Source: JBFMFE01 sp040752295 (lineage in GTDB: Bacteria; UBP15; UBA6099; JBFMBQ01). Taken from it: 12,286 nucleotides of DNA. A program made the position numbers and the translations under genes. The notes beneath the pieces are model-generated. The model ran no database searches, was not told the DNA's origin, and worked only from the letters and a program-made list of their open reading frames with translations. Below, piece by piece: positions 1 through 7,473 of this stretch (positions are counted from its first letter, which is position 1; the number at the start of each line of letters is the position of its first letter). The DNA is taken from the NCBI GenBank assembly GCA_040752295.1, contig JBFMFE010000283.1:1-12286 (forward strand), in the 5' to 3' direction.

Positions 1-1
1 C

Positions 2-559
2 TCGCACTGGATCGAACCCTCCCGCCTCCTGCGGCGCCCCTCCGCCCTCCACACCGTCTTCGACGACCCCGCCGGCAGGCTCCGCGACGCCTCCCCCGAG
101 GAGCACGTGATGTTCGCCGACATGATCCAGTACCTCCCCGACGACATACTGACAAAAGTTGACAGGGCGGGCATGGCGGTCTCCCTCGAAACGCGTGTCC
201 CGCTTCTCGACCACCGCGTCGTGGAATTCGTCTGGCGGCTGCCCCTCCATTTCAGGGTGAAAAACGGCGAAACCAAGCGGCTCCTTCGCACAATACTCGA
301 AAAATACGTCCCACGCAGCCTCATCGAACGCCCGAAACACGGCTTCAGCGCTCCCGTTGACGAGTGGATAAAAGGTCCGCTCCGCGACTGGGCGGAGGCA
401 CTCCTCGCGCCCCGCGCCCTCGCCGATTCGGGCATCTTCCATGAACAAACGGTGCGAAATCTGTGGCGCGAACACCTCGCCGGAAGATATAATCATAAAC
501 ACAGACTGTGGCACGTCATCATGTTCCAGGCGTGGCGGGAAAAATGGCTGAACCGATGA
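2..559 (+). CDS. asnB: Asparagine synthase (glutamine-hydrolysing)-type amidotransferase, C-terminal part (5' truncated by window)
   Basis: The reading frame is open from the left edge (first full codon at base 2) to TGA 557-559, giving 185 residues of the synthetase half. The N-terminal glutaminase half lies outside the window. Recognisable AsnB-family blocks are YLPDDILTKVDRAGMA, then SLETRVPLLDHRVVEF, and near the end PKHGFSAPVDEWIKGPLR. In this family the domain adenylates a carboxylate (aspartate or a sugar/peptide acid) and transfers ammonia from glutamine. The next gene is a glycosyltransferase that starts inside this stop codon (ATGA, 556-559), and a second glycosyltransferase follows. 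AsnB paralogues in such clusters commonly serve exopolysaccharide or surface-glycan synthesis by amidating a sugar acid, so a role in free asparagine synthesis is not assured. The family call is firm; the substrate is inference. Confidence 0.93.
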   Translation, partial: SHWIEPSRLLRRPSALHTVFDDPAGRLRDASPEEHVMFADMIQYLPDDILTKVDRAGMAVSLETRVPLLDHRVVEFVWRLPLHFRVKNGETKRLLRTILEKYVPRSLIERPKHGFSAPVDEWIKGPLRDWAEALLAPRALADSGIFHEQTVRNLWREHLAGRYNHKHRLWHVIMFQAWREKWLNR

Positions 560-1758
560 CGCAACCCACCGCCGGAGCGCCTCCATTGCGCGTCCTGATG
601 GTCATCGGACAGTTCAACCCCATCATCGGCGGCGCCGAAAAACAGGCGGAGAAGCTCGCCCGCGCCCTCATCGCCCTCGGTGTTGACGTCGGCGTCGTCA
701 CCTTCGCCGTGAAAGGCGCGCCCCGCCGGGAAATCGTCGGCGGCGTCCACGTCTCGCGCGTCGGCGTTCTGCCCGCGATCAGGGGCGGAAGGCTCAAGCT
801 CTGGGTCTATCTTCTCCAGCTTTTCATTTTCCTCATCCGGCGCCGGCGCCGGTACGACATCCTCCACGCGCACCTCGCCCTCGCCCCGGCTCTCGCCGCC
901 GCCCTCGCCGCGAAAATCCTCAAAAAACCCTGCATCGTCAAAATAGGCAACACCGGTGAACGTTTCGACCTGCTCACGCTCAAAAACACCTTCACCGCCG
1001 GTCCCGCTATGGCGCGCTCCCTCGCCCGCAGCGCCTCCGCCTTCATCGCCACCTCGGCGGCGGCGGCGGAACATCTCCTCGAATTCGGCGTCCCGCGGGA
1101 ATCCGTCAGGCTCATCCCCAACGGCGTGGAAATCCTCCCGCCGCGGGAAAGTCCGACCTGTCCGGCAGGTCAGACGTCTCTTCCTCAACTGAAATCGCGC
1201 CTCGGTCTCCCCCCCGACCGCCTCGTCGTCCTGTTCGCCGGCACGCTCCACAAGAAGAAAAACACCCTCCGCCTCCTCGACGCCTGCGCCGCGCTCAAAG
1301 ACCGCAGGAACGGTTTCCTCCTCGTCATCCTCGGCGACGGCGCCATGAGAAGGGAACTCGAAAAGAAAATCGCCTCGACCGGGCTGCGCGAACACTGCTG
1401 GATTATGGGCTTCGTCACAAACGTCGAACACTGGCTCGCCGCCGCCGACGCCTTCGTCCTCCCCTCGCTCGTGGAAGGCTTCCCGAACGCTCTCCTCGAG
1501 GCGATGGCGGCGGGTCTCCCATGCGCCGCCTCCGACCTCCCGGGCTGTCGCGAATTGATTTCCAACGGCGACAACGGCCTCCTCTTCGACCCACTCGACA
1601 CCGCCGACGTCGCCCGCAAAATCGCCGAACTCCTCGACGACCCGAACCTCCGCAAACGCCTCGGCGACGCCGCGCGCGCTGCCGCCCGCGAAAAATTCTC
1701 CATCGCCGCCGTCGCCGACTCCTACGTCTCACTCTACAACTCCCTCGTCAAACGATGA
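556..1758 (+). CDS. GT4-family glycosyltransferase (first of two)
   Basis: This 400-residue protein has two Rossmann-like halves of the GT-B fold, the usual length for family GT4. The N-terminal half opens with LRVLMVIGQFNP and GGAEKQ (residues 25-30), the typical glycine-rich acceptor-side loop. The C-terminal half shows RLIPNGV, FAGTLHKKKN and the nucleotide-sugar signature LPSLVEGFPNALLEAMAAG with the E-x7-E pair at E307 and E315. It should transfer a sugar from a nucleotide donor to a lipid-linked or glycan acceptor on the cytoplasmic face of the membrane. Start choice: ATG 556 overlaps the upstream stop by four bases; ATG 544 and GTG 508 are in frame but would extend past the conserved start, although GGCGGGA before 544 is a possible ribosome site. 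An unusual linker (residues about 199-207, SPTCPAGQT) is encoded by an inverted repeat. The donor and acceptor cannot be told from sequence alone. Confidence 0.9.
   Translation: MTQPTAGAPPLRVLMVIGQFNPIIGGAEKQAEKLARALIALGVDVGVVTFAVKGAPRREIVGGVHVSRVGVLPAIRGGRLKLWVYLLQLFIFLIRRRRRYDILHAHLALAPALAAALAAKILKKPCIVKIGNTGERFDLLTLKNTFTAGPAMARSLARSASAFIATSAAAAEHLLEFGVPRESVRLIPNGVEILPPRESPTCPAGQTSLPQLKSRLGLPPDRLVVLFAGTLHKKKNTLRLLDACAALKDRRNGFLLVILGDGAMRRELEKKIASTGLREHCWIMGFVTNVEHWLAAADAFVLPSLVEGFPNALLEAMAAGLPCAASDLPGCRELISNGDNGLLFDPLDTADVARKIAELLDDPNLRKRLGDAARAAAREKFSIAAVADSYVSLYNSLVKR
1151..1175. repeat. Imperfect palindrome inside glycosyltransferase gene
   Basis: The arms GTCcGACCTG and CAGGTCaGAC flank the loop TCCGG, so 9 of 10 arm positions pair (mismatch 1154/1172). 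The element lies in the coding sequence at the linker between the two Rossmann halves, where insertions are tolerated, and it keeps the frame (SPTCPAGQT). It resembles small dispersed palindromic repeats that insert in frame into genes. No second copy was seen in this window. Confidence 0.55.
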
Positions 1759-2978
1759 CTATCCCCGACGACCACCGCGCTAAAACGAAAATCCTCCTCG
1801 TCATCGGCGGACTCTGCCAGGGCGGCGCCGAAAGCCAGCTCGTTCAACTCGCACGCCGGCTCGACCCTAACCGCTACGACGTCGTCTTCCTTATCTTCAC
1901 CACACGCGAAAAGGTCTTCTACACCGAAATCTTCGACTCCGGCGTCAAACTCATCGCCGCCTCCACCTCACACCTGCCGGCATTCATCGCCGCGCCGCTC
2001 ACGCTCTTCCGCACCGCCCGCGTCATCAGGCGCGAAAAACCGCACCTCATACACGCCTCCCTCAACCTCGCCAACATCTTCGTCCGCCTCGCACGCTTCT
2101 TCTTCCCCGCCTGTCCCGTCATCACTTCCATAAGAACCAGCTTCTTTCCGGTCTATCCCCGCTTTTACAAATTGACCGAGAGGCTCCTCGCCCCGAAAAG
2201 CGATTTCATCACCGTCAACCTCCCGGACACCGGCAACGCCCTCGCCTCGTTCCTGCGCCTGCCCCCCGAAAGGATCGTCTTCATCCCAAACGCCCTCGAC
2301 GCCGACAGGTTCAGCCCCGTCTCCGCCGCCGGGCGCGCCGGAACGAGGGCGCGATGGGGTCTCGCGCACGACGACCTCGTTCTCTCGGCGGTCAGCAGGC
2401 TCGCTCCCATCAAAAACCAGCTCTGCCTCCTGAAAGCGCTGAGCTGCCTCAAGCGCGCCGGAAAACTCCACCCACGCCTCAAAACGCTCCTCGTGGGCTA
2501 CGTAACGGACGAAAAATACTTCGCCGAACTCCGCCGCTTCGCCGAATCCCAGGGTCTCTCCGCCCACGTACGCTTCCTCGAACCCGTCCACGACGTCGAG
2601 AACATCTACAGGCTCTCCGACTTCACCGTCCTCCCCTCGCTCTTCGAGGGCTTCCCCAACGCCGCACTCGAAAGCCTCGGCTGCGCCGTCCCCGTCATCA
2701 TCTCCCGCGCCGCAAACTCCTGCGGCATTGTCGAACACGGCGCCGACGGTCTGGCTTTCGAAGACAACAACGAACTCATGCTCGCCGACACGCTCGCCGC
2801 CGCACTGAACCTCTCGCCCGCCAGGGTCGCCGAAATGGGACGGAAGGGCAGGGCGAAGGCGCTGAACGACTTCTCCTGGAAATCCGTCATCCGCCGCACC
2901 GAAGAACTCTACGCCCTCGCACTGAACGCGGCACGCCCCCCGCGCCCCGGCGCCCCGGCGGACGCCGCGCCGCACTGA
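1755..2978 (+). CDS. GT4-family glycosyltransferase (second of two)
   Basis: This 407-residue GT-B protein is clearly a GT4 relative. The N-terminus TKILLVIGGLCQGGAESQL carries the GGAE loop (residues 23-26). The C-terminal half carries RIVFIPNALD, SAVSRLAPIKN and LPSLFEGFPNAALESLGCAVP with the E-x7-E pair at E298 and E306. It should add a sugar to a growing glycan at the inner membrane. The start at ATG 1755 overlaps the stop of the preceding glycosyltransferase gene (ATGA 1755-1758), which implies coupled translation, and the frame continuing upstream of it is Arg/Pro-rich nonsense. The C-terminal tail (about 15 residues rich in Pro, Ala and Arg) is poorly conserved in appearance. No intrinsic terminator is visible after the stop. 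The protein shares the fold and signature with its neighbour but is not a recent duplicate, since most of the sequence differs. Specific sugar and acceptor are unknown. Confidence 0.9.
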   Translation: MTIPDDHRAKTKILLVIGGLCQGGAESQLVQLARRLDPNRYDVVFLIFTTREKVFYTEIFDSGVKLIAASTSHLPAFIAAPLTLFRTARVIRREKPHLIHASLNLANIFVRLARFFFPACPVITSIRTSFFPVYPRFYKLTERLLAPKSDFITVNLPDTGNALASFLRLPPERIVFIPNALDADRFSPVSAAGRAGTRARWGLAHDDLVLSAVSRLAPIKNQLCLLKALSCLKRAGKLHPRLKTLLVGYVTDEKYFAELRRFAESQGLSAHVRFLEPVHDVENIYRLSDFTVLPSLFEGFPNAALESLGCAVPVIISRAANSCGIVEHGADGLAFEDNNELMLADTLAAALNLSPARVAEMGRKGRAKALNDFSWKSVIRRTEELYALALNAARPPRPGAPADAAPH

Positions 2979-2998
2979 CGTTTCATCCGGCAAGAAAA

Positions 2999-3027
2999 AT
3001 GACGAAATACCCCGCGCGTGCTATAAT
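2999..3027 (+). promoter_or_regulatory. Extended -10 promoter for glpX
   Basis: There is a perfect TATAAT at 3022-3027 preceded by TGC (TGn extended -10, 3019-3021). Seventeen bases upstream lies ATGACG (2999-3004), which matches TTGACA at four positions. The expected transcript start is near 3034, about 50 bases before the GTG start. The AT-rich site stands out in GC-rich surroundings. It is a sequence prediction, housekeeping sigma-factor type. Confidence 0.6.
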
Positions 3028-3086
3028 AAGCCTTGCCGTTGAACGGAAAAGAAAACGATCACACTCGGAACGGGAGGGGATGGACC

Positions 3087-4094
3087 GTGCTCGATATGAC
3101 GCGCGAAATCACGCTTGAATTCGTCCGCGTGACCGAGGCGGCAGCCCTCAAGGCGAGCCGCTGGATGGGCAGGGGCGACAAAAAAGCCGCCGACGCCGCC
3201 GCCACCGACGCCATGCGCGGCATGCTCGACCTCGTCAACATCCGCGGCACCATCGTCATCGGCGAGGGCGAAAAAGACCAGGCGCCAATGCTCTACATCG
3301 GCGAAAAGGTCGGCGGCGGCGGCCTCAAAGACCCACGCGTTGACATCGCCGTTGACCCCCTCGACGGCACAACACTCACAAGCAAGGGACTCCCTAACGC
3401 CATCTGCGTCCTCGCCGCCGGCGACAGGGGCACACTCAAAAGCTTCCCCAGCTTCTACGTTGACAAAATAGCCGTCGGACCCCGCGCCAAAGGCTGCATT
3501 GACATCAACGACTCCGTCAGGAACAACCTCAAACGCATCGCCAAAGCCTACGACTGCAGCATCGCAGAACTCGCCGCCGTCATCCTCGAGCGCGACCGCC
3601 ACAAGAACATCATCGCCGAAGTCCGCAAAGCAGGCTGCCGCGTCAAGCTCATCAGCGACGGCGACGTCGCCGGCGCCATCTCCACCGCCATCGAGAACAG
3701 CGGCGTCAACGTCCTCTTCGGCGCCGGCGGCGCTCCCGAAGGCGTACTCGCCGCCGCCGCCCTCAAGTGCCTCGGCGGCGAAATTCAGGTCAGAATCTGG
3801 CCCCGCGACGACGATGAAAAAAAGAAACTCATCAAATCCGGCATGTCCGAAAAAGACTTCCAGAACGTCTTCACCACCGAAGACCTCTGCAAGGGCGACA
3901 GCATCATCTTCTGCGCCACCGGCGTCACCGGCGGCGATTTCCTACCCGGCGTCCTCTTCGAGGGCAGCACCGCCGTCACTCACAGCGTCGTCATGCGCTC
4001 CAAAACCCGAACCGTCCGCTACATCACAGCCACCCATCACCTCGACATCAAAACCGTCCCCAGCAGAAGCGCCGCCTCCGAAATCAGCATATAA
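3087..4094 (+). CDS. glpX: Fructose-1,6-bisphosphatase, class II
   Basis: This 335-residue protein is a full-length GlpX, which hydrolyses fructose 1,6-bisphosphate to fructose 6-phosphate in gluconeogenesis (some members also use sedoheptulose 1,7-bisphosphate). Family blocks seen: FVRVTEAAALKASRWMGRGD at the N-terminus, the metal-site GEGEKDQAPMLYIGEKVG (residues 59-76), VDPLDGTT (89-96) with the metal and phosphate ligands, GGAPEGV with the conserved Glu at about 218, and TRTVRYITATHHLD near the end. Start choice: GTG 3087 has GGAGGGGA six bases upstream. The TTG at 3033 lies around the predicted transcript start and would add a non-conserved peptide, and ATG 3096 is too far from the ribosome site. 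The gene is convergent with uvrB, with only 31 bases between the stops and no clear terminator. Catabolite or growth-phase control would be guesswork. Confidence 0.95.
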   Translation: MLDMTREITLEFVRVTEAAALKASRWMGRGDKKAADAAATDAMRGMLDLVNIRGTIVIGEGEKDQAPMLYIGEKVGGGGLKDPRVDIAVDPLDGTTLTSKGLPNAICVLAAGDRGTLKSFPSFYVDKIAVGPRAKGCIDINDSVRNNLKRIAKAYDCSIAELAAVILERDRHKNIIAEVRKAGCRVKLISDGDVAGAISTAIENSGVNVLFGAGGAPEGVLAAAALKCLGGEIQVRIWPRDDDEKKKLIKSGMSEKDFQNVFTTEDLCKGDSIIFCATGVTGGDFLPGVLFEGSTAVTHSVVMRSKTRTVRYITATHHLDIKTVPSRSAASEISI

Positions 4095-4125
4095 ACCCCG
4101 CCGACTCGCCCGCGGCGCGCACCGC

Positions 4126-6132
4126 TCATATCATCAACCCCGGCGCTCCCTCCAGCCGCTTCCTCATCTCCACGATCCTGTCCCGCAGCGCCGCCGCCGT
4201 CTCGAAATCCCTCCCGTCCGCCGCCGCCCACATCTTCTTCTCAAGCTCCGTTATGTAAAGCGGTATCCCCGCCGCCGGAATCTCCTCCGAACCCCGCGCC
4301 GCGTACTCCCCGCGCCGCTCGCTCACCCTGTACGCCACTCCCTCGAAGTAATCGCGCACCTCTTTCCTGATAGTCTCAGGCTTTATCCCGTACTCCATGT
4401 TGTGCCGCATCTGTATCGTCCGCCTCCTGTTCGTCTCCTCGATCGCCCGCCGCATCGAATCCGTCATCGCGTCGGCGAACAGAAACACCTTCCCGTTCAC
4501 GTTCCGCGCCGCCCGCCCAACCGTCTGTATCAGCGTCACGTCCGACCTCAAAAACCCCTCCTTGTCCGCGTCCAGTATCGCCACCAGCGACACCTCCGGT
4601 ATGTCCAGCCCCTCCCGCAGAAGGTTTATCCCCACGAGCGCGTCGAACTCCCCCGACCGCAGACCGTAAACAAGCTGTATCCGCTCCAGCGTGTCTATGT
4701 CCGAGTGCATGTACCGCGCCCTCACCCCGTTCTCCAGCAGATGGTCCGTCAGGTCCTCCGCCATCTTCTTTGTCAGCGTCGTCACCAGCGTCTTCTCGCC
4801 CCGCCCCGCCGTCGCCCGTATCGCCTCGATCAGCCGCGCCGTCTGTCCCCTCGACGGCATCACCGCTATCTCCGGGTCCACCAGCCCCGTCGGTCGTATG
4901 ATCTGCTCGACCACCCTCCCGCTGTTGTTCATCTCGAACGGTCCCGGTGTTGCGCTCGTGAACAGCACCTGCCCCGCGCGCTCCAGAAACTCCTCGAACG
5001 TCAGCGGACGATTGTCGTACGCCGACGGAAGCCGGAACCCGTACTCCACCAGGCTGTCCTTCCGCGAACGGTCCCCGCGGCACATCGCCCGAAGCTGCGG
5101 TATCGTCACGTGCGACTCGTCCACGACCACAAGCGGCGCCTCCGGAAAATAGTCCAGCAGCGTCCCCGGCGGCTCACCAGCCGCGCGCCCGTCGAAATGC
5201 CTCGAGTAGTTCTCTATCCCGTTGCAGTACCCGACCTCACGGATCATCTCCATGTCGTACAGCGTCCGCTCCCGCAGCCGCCGCGCCTCCGCCTCCTTCC
5301 CCGCGGCGATTAGCTCCGCGCTCCTCGCCTCAAGCTCCTCCTCTATGCTCCTCAATACCTCGCCCGTCCGCTCCGCCGGCAGCACGTAGTGCGTCGCCGG
5401 AAAGATCATCACCCGCCGCGGCCGCTCCACGACCTCACCCGTGGCAGGGGCGATGTGGCTTATCCTCTCCACGTCGTCGCCGAAAAAATCAACCTTCACG
5501 ACGTAATCCCTGTCCGACGGCACTATCTCCACCGTGCCGCCCCTCACCCTGAACGCCCCGGTGTACAGCTCCTCATCCGTCCGCTCGTACCGCATCTCCA
5601 CGAGCCGCCGCAGAAGCTCGTCCCTGTCCTGCTCCATCCCCGCCTCCAGACGCAGGCACACGCGCCTGTACTCCTCCGGCGAACCCAGACCGTATATGCA
5701 CGACACGCTCGCCACCACTATCACGTCGCGCCTCAGCAGAAGCGACTGCGTCGCCGAGTGCCTCAGCATGTCTATCTCCCTGTTTATCGAGGCGTCCTTC
5801 TCGATGTACGTGTCCGAAAATGGCAGGTATGCTTCGGGCTGGTAGTAGTCGTAGTAACTCACGAAATACTCCACGGCGTTCCCCGGAAAAAACGTCTTGT
5901 ACTCGTTGCACAACTGCGCCGCAAGTATCTTGTTGTGCGCGATCACCAGAACCGGCCTCTGTAACCGCTCAACCACGTTCGCCACCGTGTAAGTCTTGCC
6001 CGACCCCGTCACACCCAGCAGCGTCGTGAACCTCGCACCCCCGAGGATGCTCTCGACCACCTCCGCGATCGCCCGCGGCTGATCGCCTCCCGGCGAAAAC
6101 TCGCTACGAAGCCTGAACCCGCACTCGTCCAT
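4126..6132 (-). CDS. uvrB: Excinuclease ABC subunit B
   Basis: This 668-residue protein is a complete UvrB, the damage-verifying helicase-like subunit of nucleotide excision repair. It is loaded by UvrA and then recruits UvrC for incision. Visible motifs: Walker A GVTGSGKT (residues 40-47), the DNA-clamping beta-hairpin SYYDYYQPEAYLP (from about 92), Walker B-like DESH (338-341), helicase motif VI QTVGRAARN (536-544) and a C-terminal UVR domain (about 627-662, LEKKMWAAADGRDFETAAALRD) that contacts UvrA and UvrC. The length is within a few residues of typical homologues. The start ATG 6132 opens directly on the conserved FSPGGDQP region; no strong ribosome site precedes it. No LexA-type operator was recognised upstream. 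The gene stands alone, divergent from the secreted-protein gene and convergent with glpX. Confidence 0.97.
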   Translation of the reverse strand: MDECGFRLRSEFSPGGDQPRAIAEVVESILGGARFTTLLGVTGSGKTYTVANVVERLQRPVLVIAHNKILAAQLCNEYKTFFPGNAVEYFVSYYDYYQPEAYLPFSDTYIEKDASINREIDMLRHSATQSLLLRRDVIVVASVSCIYGLGSPEEYRRVCLRLEAGMEQDRDELLRRLVEMRYERTDEELYTGAFRVRGGTVEIVPSDRDYVVKVDFFGDDVERISHIAPATGEVVERPRRVMIFPATHYVLPAERTGEVLRSIEEELEARSAELIAAGKEAEARRLRERTLYDMEMIREVGYCNGIENYSRHFDGRAAGEPPGTLLDYFPEAPLVVVDESHVTIPQLRAMCRGDRSRKDSLVEYGFRLPSAYDNRPLTFEEFLERAGQVLFTSATPGPFEMNNSGRVVEQIIRPTGLVDPEIAVMPSRGQTARLIEAIRATAGRGEKTLVTTLTKKMAEDLTDHLLENGVRARYMHSDIDTLERIQLVYGLRSGEFDALVGINLLREGLDIPEVSLVAILDADKEGFLRSDVTLIQTVGRAARNVNGKVFLFADAMTDSMRRAIEETNRRRTIQMRHNMEYGIKPETIRKEVRDYFEGVAYRVSERRGEYAARGSEEIPAAGIPLYITELEKKMWAAADGRDFETAAALRDRIVEMRKRLEGAPGLMI

Positions 6133-6150
6133 ATAAGTCCATTTCGTCCA

Positions 6151-6180
6151 TTTACATGCCTTTCACTACTATTGTATAAT
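6151..6180 (+). promoter_or_regulatory. Possible rightward promoter overlapping the uvrB promoter
   Basis: On the + strand TTTACA (6151-6156, five of six) and a perfect TATAAT (6175-6180) are 18 bases apart. It would start a transcript about 195 bases before the secreted-protein gene at 6382, which also has a closer promoter. It may be a by-product of an AT-rich patch. Confidence 0.3.
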
Positions 6181-6200
6181 ACACCCGCGGCGCGTGTCAG
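6171..6200 (-). promoter_or_regulatory. Candidate uvrB promoter
   Basis: Read on the minus strand, CTGACA (6200-6195) and TACAAT (6176-6171) each match consensus at five of six positions and lie 18 bases apart. Transcription would begin near 6164, leaving a leader of about 32 bases before the uvrB ATG. The -10 overlaps a TATAAT on the opposite strand. Confidence 0.4.
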
Positions 6201-6238
6201 CAACCGCCGAATTGGCTTACATGCGCGATGAAAAAAAC

Positions 6239-6256
6239 TGCGCAAAATGCGCAAAA
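6239..6256. repeat. Tandem 9-base duplication
   Basis: TGCGCAAAA occurs twice head to tail in the non-coding stretch between the divergent genes. Apart from the promoters listed, I see no gene in 6133-6381. Confidence 0.5.
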
Positions 6257-6310
6257 ATGAACCTTTCGCATCTATGACCTCTGTCGGAAAAGTGTATAAC
6301 CAAAGAATTC

Positions 6311-6339
6311 TTGTCACCTCGATAAATGTGTGCTAATAT
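6311..6339 (+). promoter_or_regulatory. Extended -10 promoter for the 6382 gene
   Basis: TTGTCA (6311-6316, five of six) is followed after 17 bases by TAATAT (6334-6339, four of six) with the TGn extension TGC at 6331-6333. The predicted start is near 6346, about 36 bases upstream of ATG 6382. The layout matches the glpX promoter (17-base spacer, TGC extension). Confidence 0.5.
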
Positions 6340-6344
6340 TTATC
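6321..6344. promoter_or_regulatory. Operator-like dyad over the promoter
   Basis: A perfect inverted repeat, GATAAAT-N10-ATTTATC, covers the spacer and the -10 of the promoter. Two 7-base half-sites with centres 17 bases apart would suit a dimeric repressor. The AT-rich content means a chance origin is possible. Confidence 0.4.
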
Positions 6345-6381
6345 ACAGAATGACGCAGGAGAAAACATTCAGGAGACGCTT

Positions 6382-7146
6382 ATGAAAAGGAAAAAACATA
6401 CCTGGTTTCTGTTATCAACGTCTTTTTTGCTTTTTTCTGTGAATGTTTTGTTTTTTTACCCCCTCTTCGCTCAGGATGAGAAAAACACTCAGAGGACGGA
6501 CAGAACGGAAGTGCCTGCGAGCGAGGTGTACATGAGATGTTATTTCAAATGCCGAAGCAAGATAACGGAAGGTGTGATTCAGAGAGCCGAGGGGATGGCA
6601 TGTATGGACCTGTGCATTTCAGATATTATAAGCAGTGTTCAAAAGATGGGAGCGTTGCAGGGACAAGCTTATGTGAAACTTTTATCTGGCAATATTGTGA
6701 AAGGGCTTAAGATCCCGGTATTTTTGCTTGACCTGAATAAAAAGGTGGAGGATTCTCAAAATGCAGCAGAATTAAAGGAAAACAAAGAAAAGGTCTTGAA
6801 ACTGATTGAAGAGGCAAGAACTCAAAAAGTTCCTGCTACCTGCAACGCGCCGGGTAACTATGATCAATGTGGGTACGGACTGGAGAAGGCTTTGAGGCAA
6901 TTTGTGGTAGCTGTGGAGATGACGGATATTAACGAAGGCGTTTTTTCTTTTGAAAATGTACCTGAAGGTGATTATGTGATATTGGTGGACTGGTTCTATC
7001 CTCAATCGAGCGACGGGCTTACTGGTTCATTGTATCGGTGGATCAGGGAAGTAAAAATCGAACAAAAGAAAAGATTGATGATGGATATAAACGATGGAAA
7101 TATTAATTTCATCCTGACCAACTTTTCAAGGGCTTATATTCCATGA
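6382..7146 (+). CDS. Secreted protein with twin CX3C motif and carboxypeptidase-regulatory-like domain
   Basis: I do not recognise this 254-residue protein as a named family. It begins with a Sec signal peptide (MKRKK, then a hydrophobic stretch at residues 8-29, likely cut after LFA at 30). Next comes C53-x3-C57-x16-C74-x3-C78, an alpha-hairpinin-like twin CX3C pattern, in a predicted helical segment. Residues 94-120 (GQAYVKLLSGNIVKGLKIPVFLL) and 185-203 (EGVFSFENVPEGDYVILVD) look like the two halves of a transthyretin-like or carboxypeptidase-regulatory-like beta-sandwich, split by a charged helical insert (about 120-172) that holds C154 and C163. The six exported cysteines suggest disulfides. 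AGGAG lies six bases before ATG 6382. The gene is AT-richer than its neighbours and purine-rich on its coding strand, unlike the other + strand genes, which suggests transfer. A role in the envelope or periplasm is likely; the function is unknown. Confidence 0.85.
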   Translation: MKRKKHTWFLLSTSFLLFSVNVLFFYPLFAQDEKNTQRTDRTEVPASEVYMRCYFKCRSKITEGVIQRAEGMACMDLCISDIISSVQKMGALQGQAYVKLLSGNIVKGLKIPVFLLDLNKKVEDSQNAAELKENKEKVLKLIEEARTQKVPATCNAPGNYDQCGYGLEKALRQFVVAVEMTDINEGVFSFENVPEGDYVILVDWFYPQSSDGLTGSLYRWIREVKIEQKKRLMMDINDGNINFILTNFSRAYIP

Positions 7147-7172
7147 ACAACTGGTTTTTCCGCAAAATTTGT

Positions 7173-7194
7173 GCAAAGCTTTGCTTTTGTTTGG
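7173..7194 (+). terminator. Weak terminator-like palindrome after the secreted-protein gene
   Basis: A perfect 12-base palindrome GCAAAGCTTTGC (7173-7184) is followed by TTTTGTTTGG. It lies 27 bases after the stop codon. The palindrome has no spare loop, so the hairpin stem is only about four pairs. It is therefore a poor intrinsic terminator, though well placed. Confidence 0.3.
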
Positions 7195-7366
7195 TTACTG
7201 TCAAGAAACCGGACTGCCTCTTACCAAAATATCGGAAAATACCCCTCTTTCTGCTTTTCGGCAGGCATGAAATACATTACATATAACTGCAGTTAATTGC
7301 ACATGCGCTCAAGACAAACTTTAACTCTCCTCGGTCACGGGATTCAAAGACTCTCCGCGTGAAACC

Positions 7367-7389
7367 CCGCCTCGAACCCGATGAGGCGG
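7367..7389. repeat. GC-rich hairpin, REP-like
   Basis: CCGCCTC and GAGGCGG form a perfect 7-pair stem with a 9-base loop (GAACCCGAT). It sits in the non-coding stretch and has no T-run, so it does not look like a terminator. It could be part of a dispersed intergenic repeat; no second copy was found here. Confidence 0.4.
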
Positions 7390-7473
7390 AGGGTGAATAC
7401 GGAATAATGCAGCAATAAAGCCGCTTTTTAACTCCCGTTGACTGAAAACCTTTGCTGCGCCACAACCACACCC

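Noticed and set aside
493..1431. A 312-codon minus-strand frame opposite the first glycosyltransferase
   Set aside because: It is a Glu/Asp/Gly/Arg-rich mirror of the GC-rich gene, with no domain and no ribosome site. The + strand gene is certain.
1968..2993. A 341-codon minus-strand frame opposite the second glycosyltransferase
   Set aside because: Same mirror effect as above; the translation has no recognisable fold.
3499..5313. A 604-codon + strand open frame spanning the end of glpX and much of uvrB
   Set aside because: It is Ser/Pro/Arg-rich low-complexity translation caused by the C-rich strand, and it runs through two unmistakable genes in other frames and orientation.
6009..6317. 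A 102-codon minus-strand frame over the uvrB start and its upstream region
   Set aside because: It overlaps the certain N-terminus of UvrB in another frame and has no ribosome site or recognisable features.
7340..7400. tRNA-like T-loop (GGTTCGAG on the minus strand)
   Set aside because: The flanking bases do not form a five-pair T stem or an acceptor stem, and no anticodon arm can be drawn.
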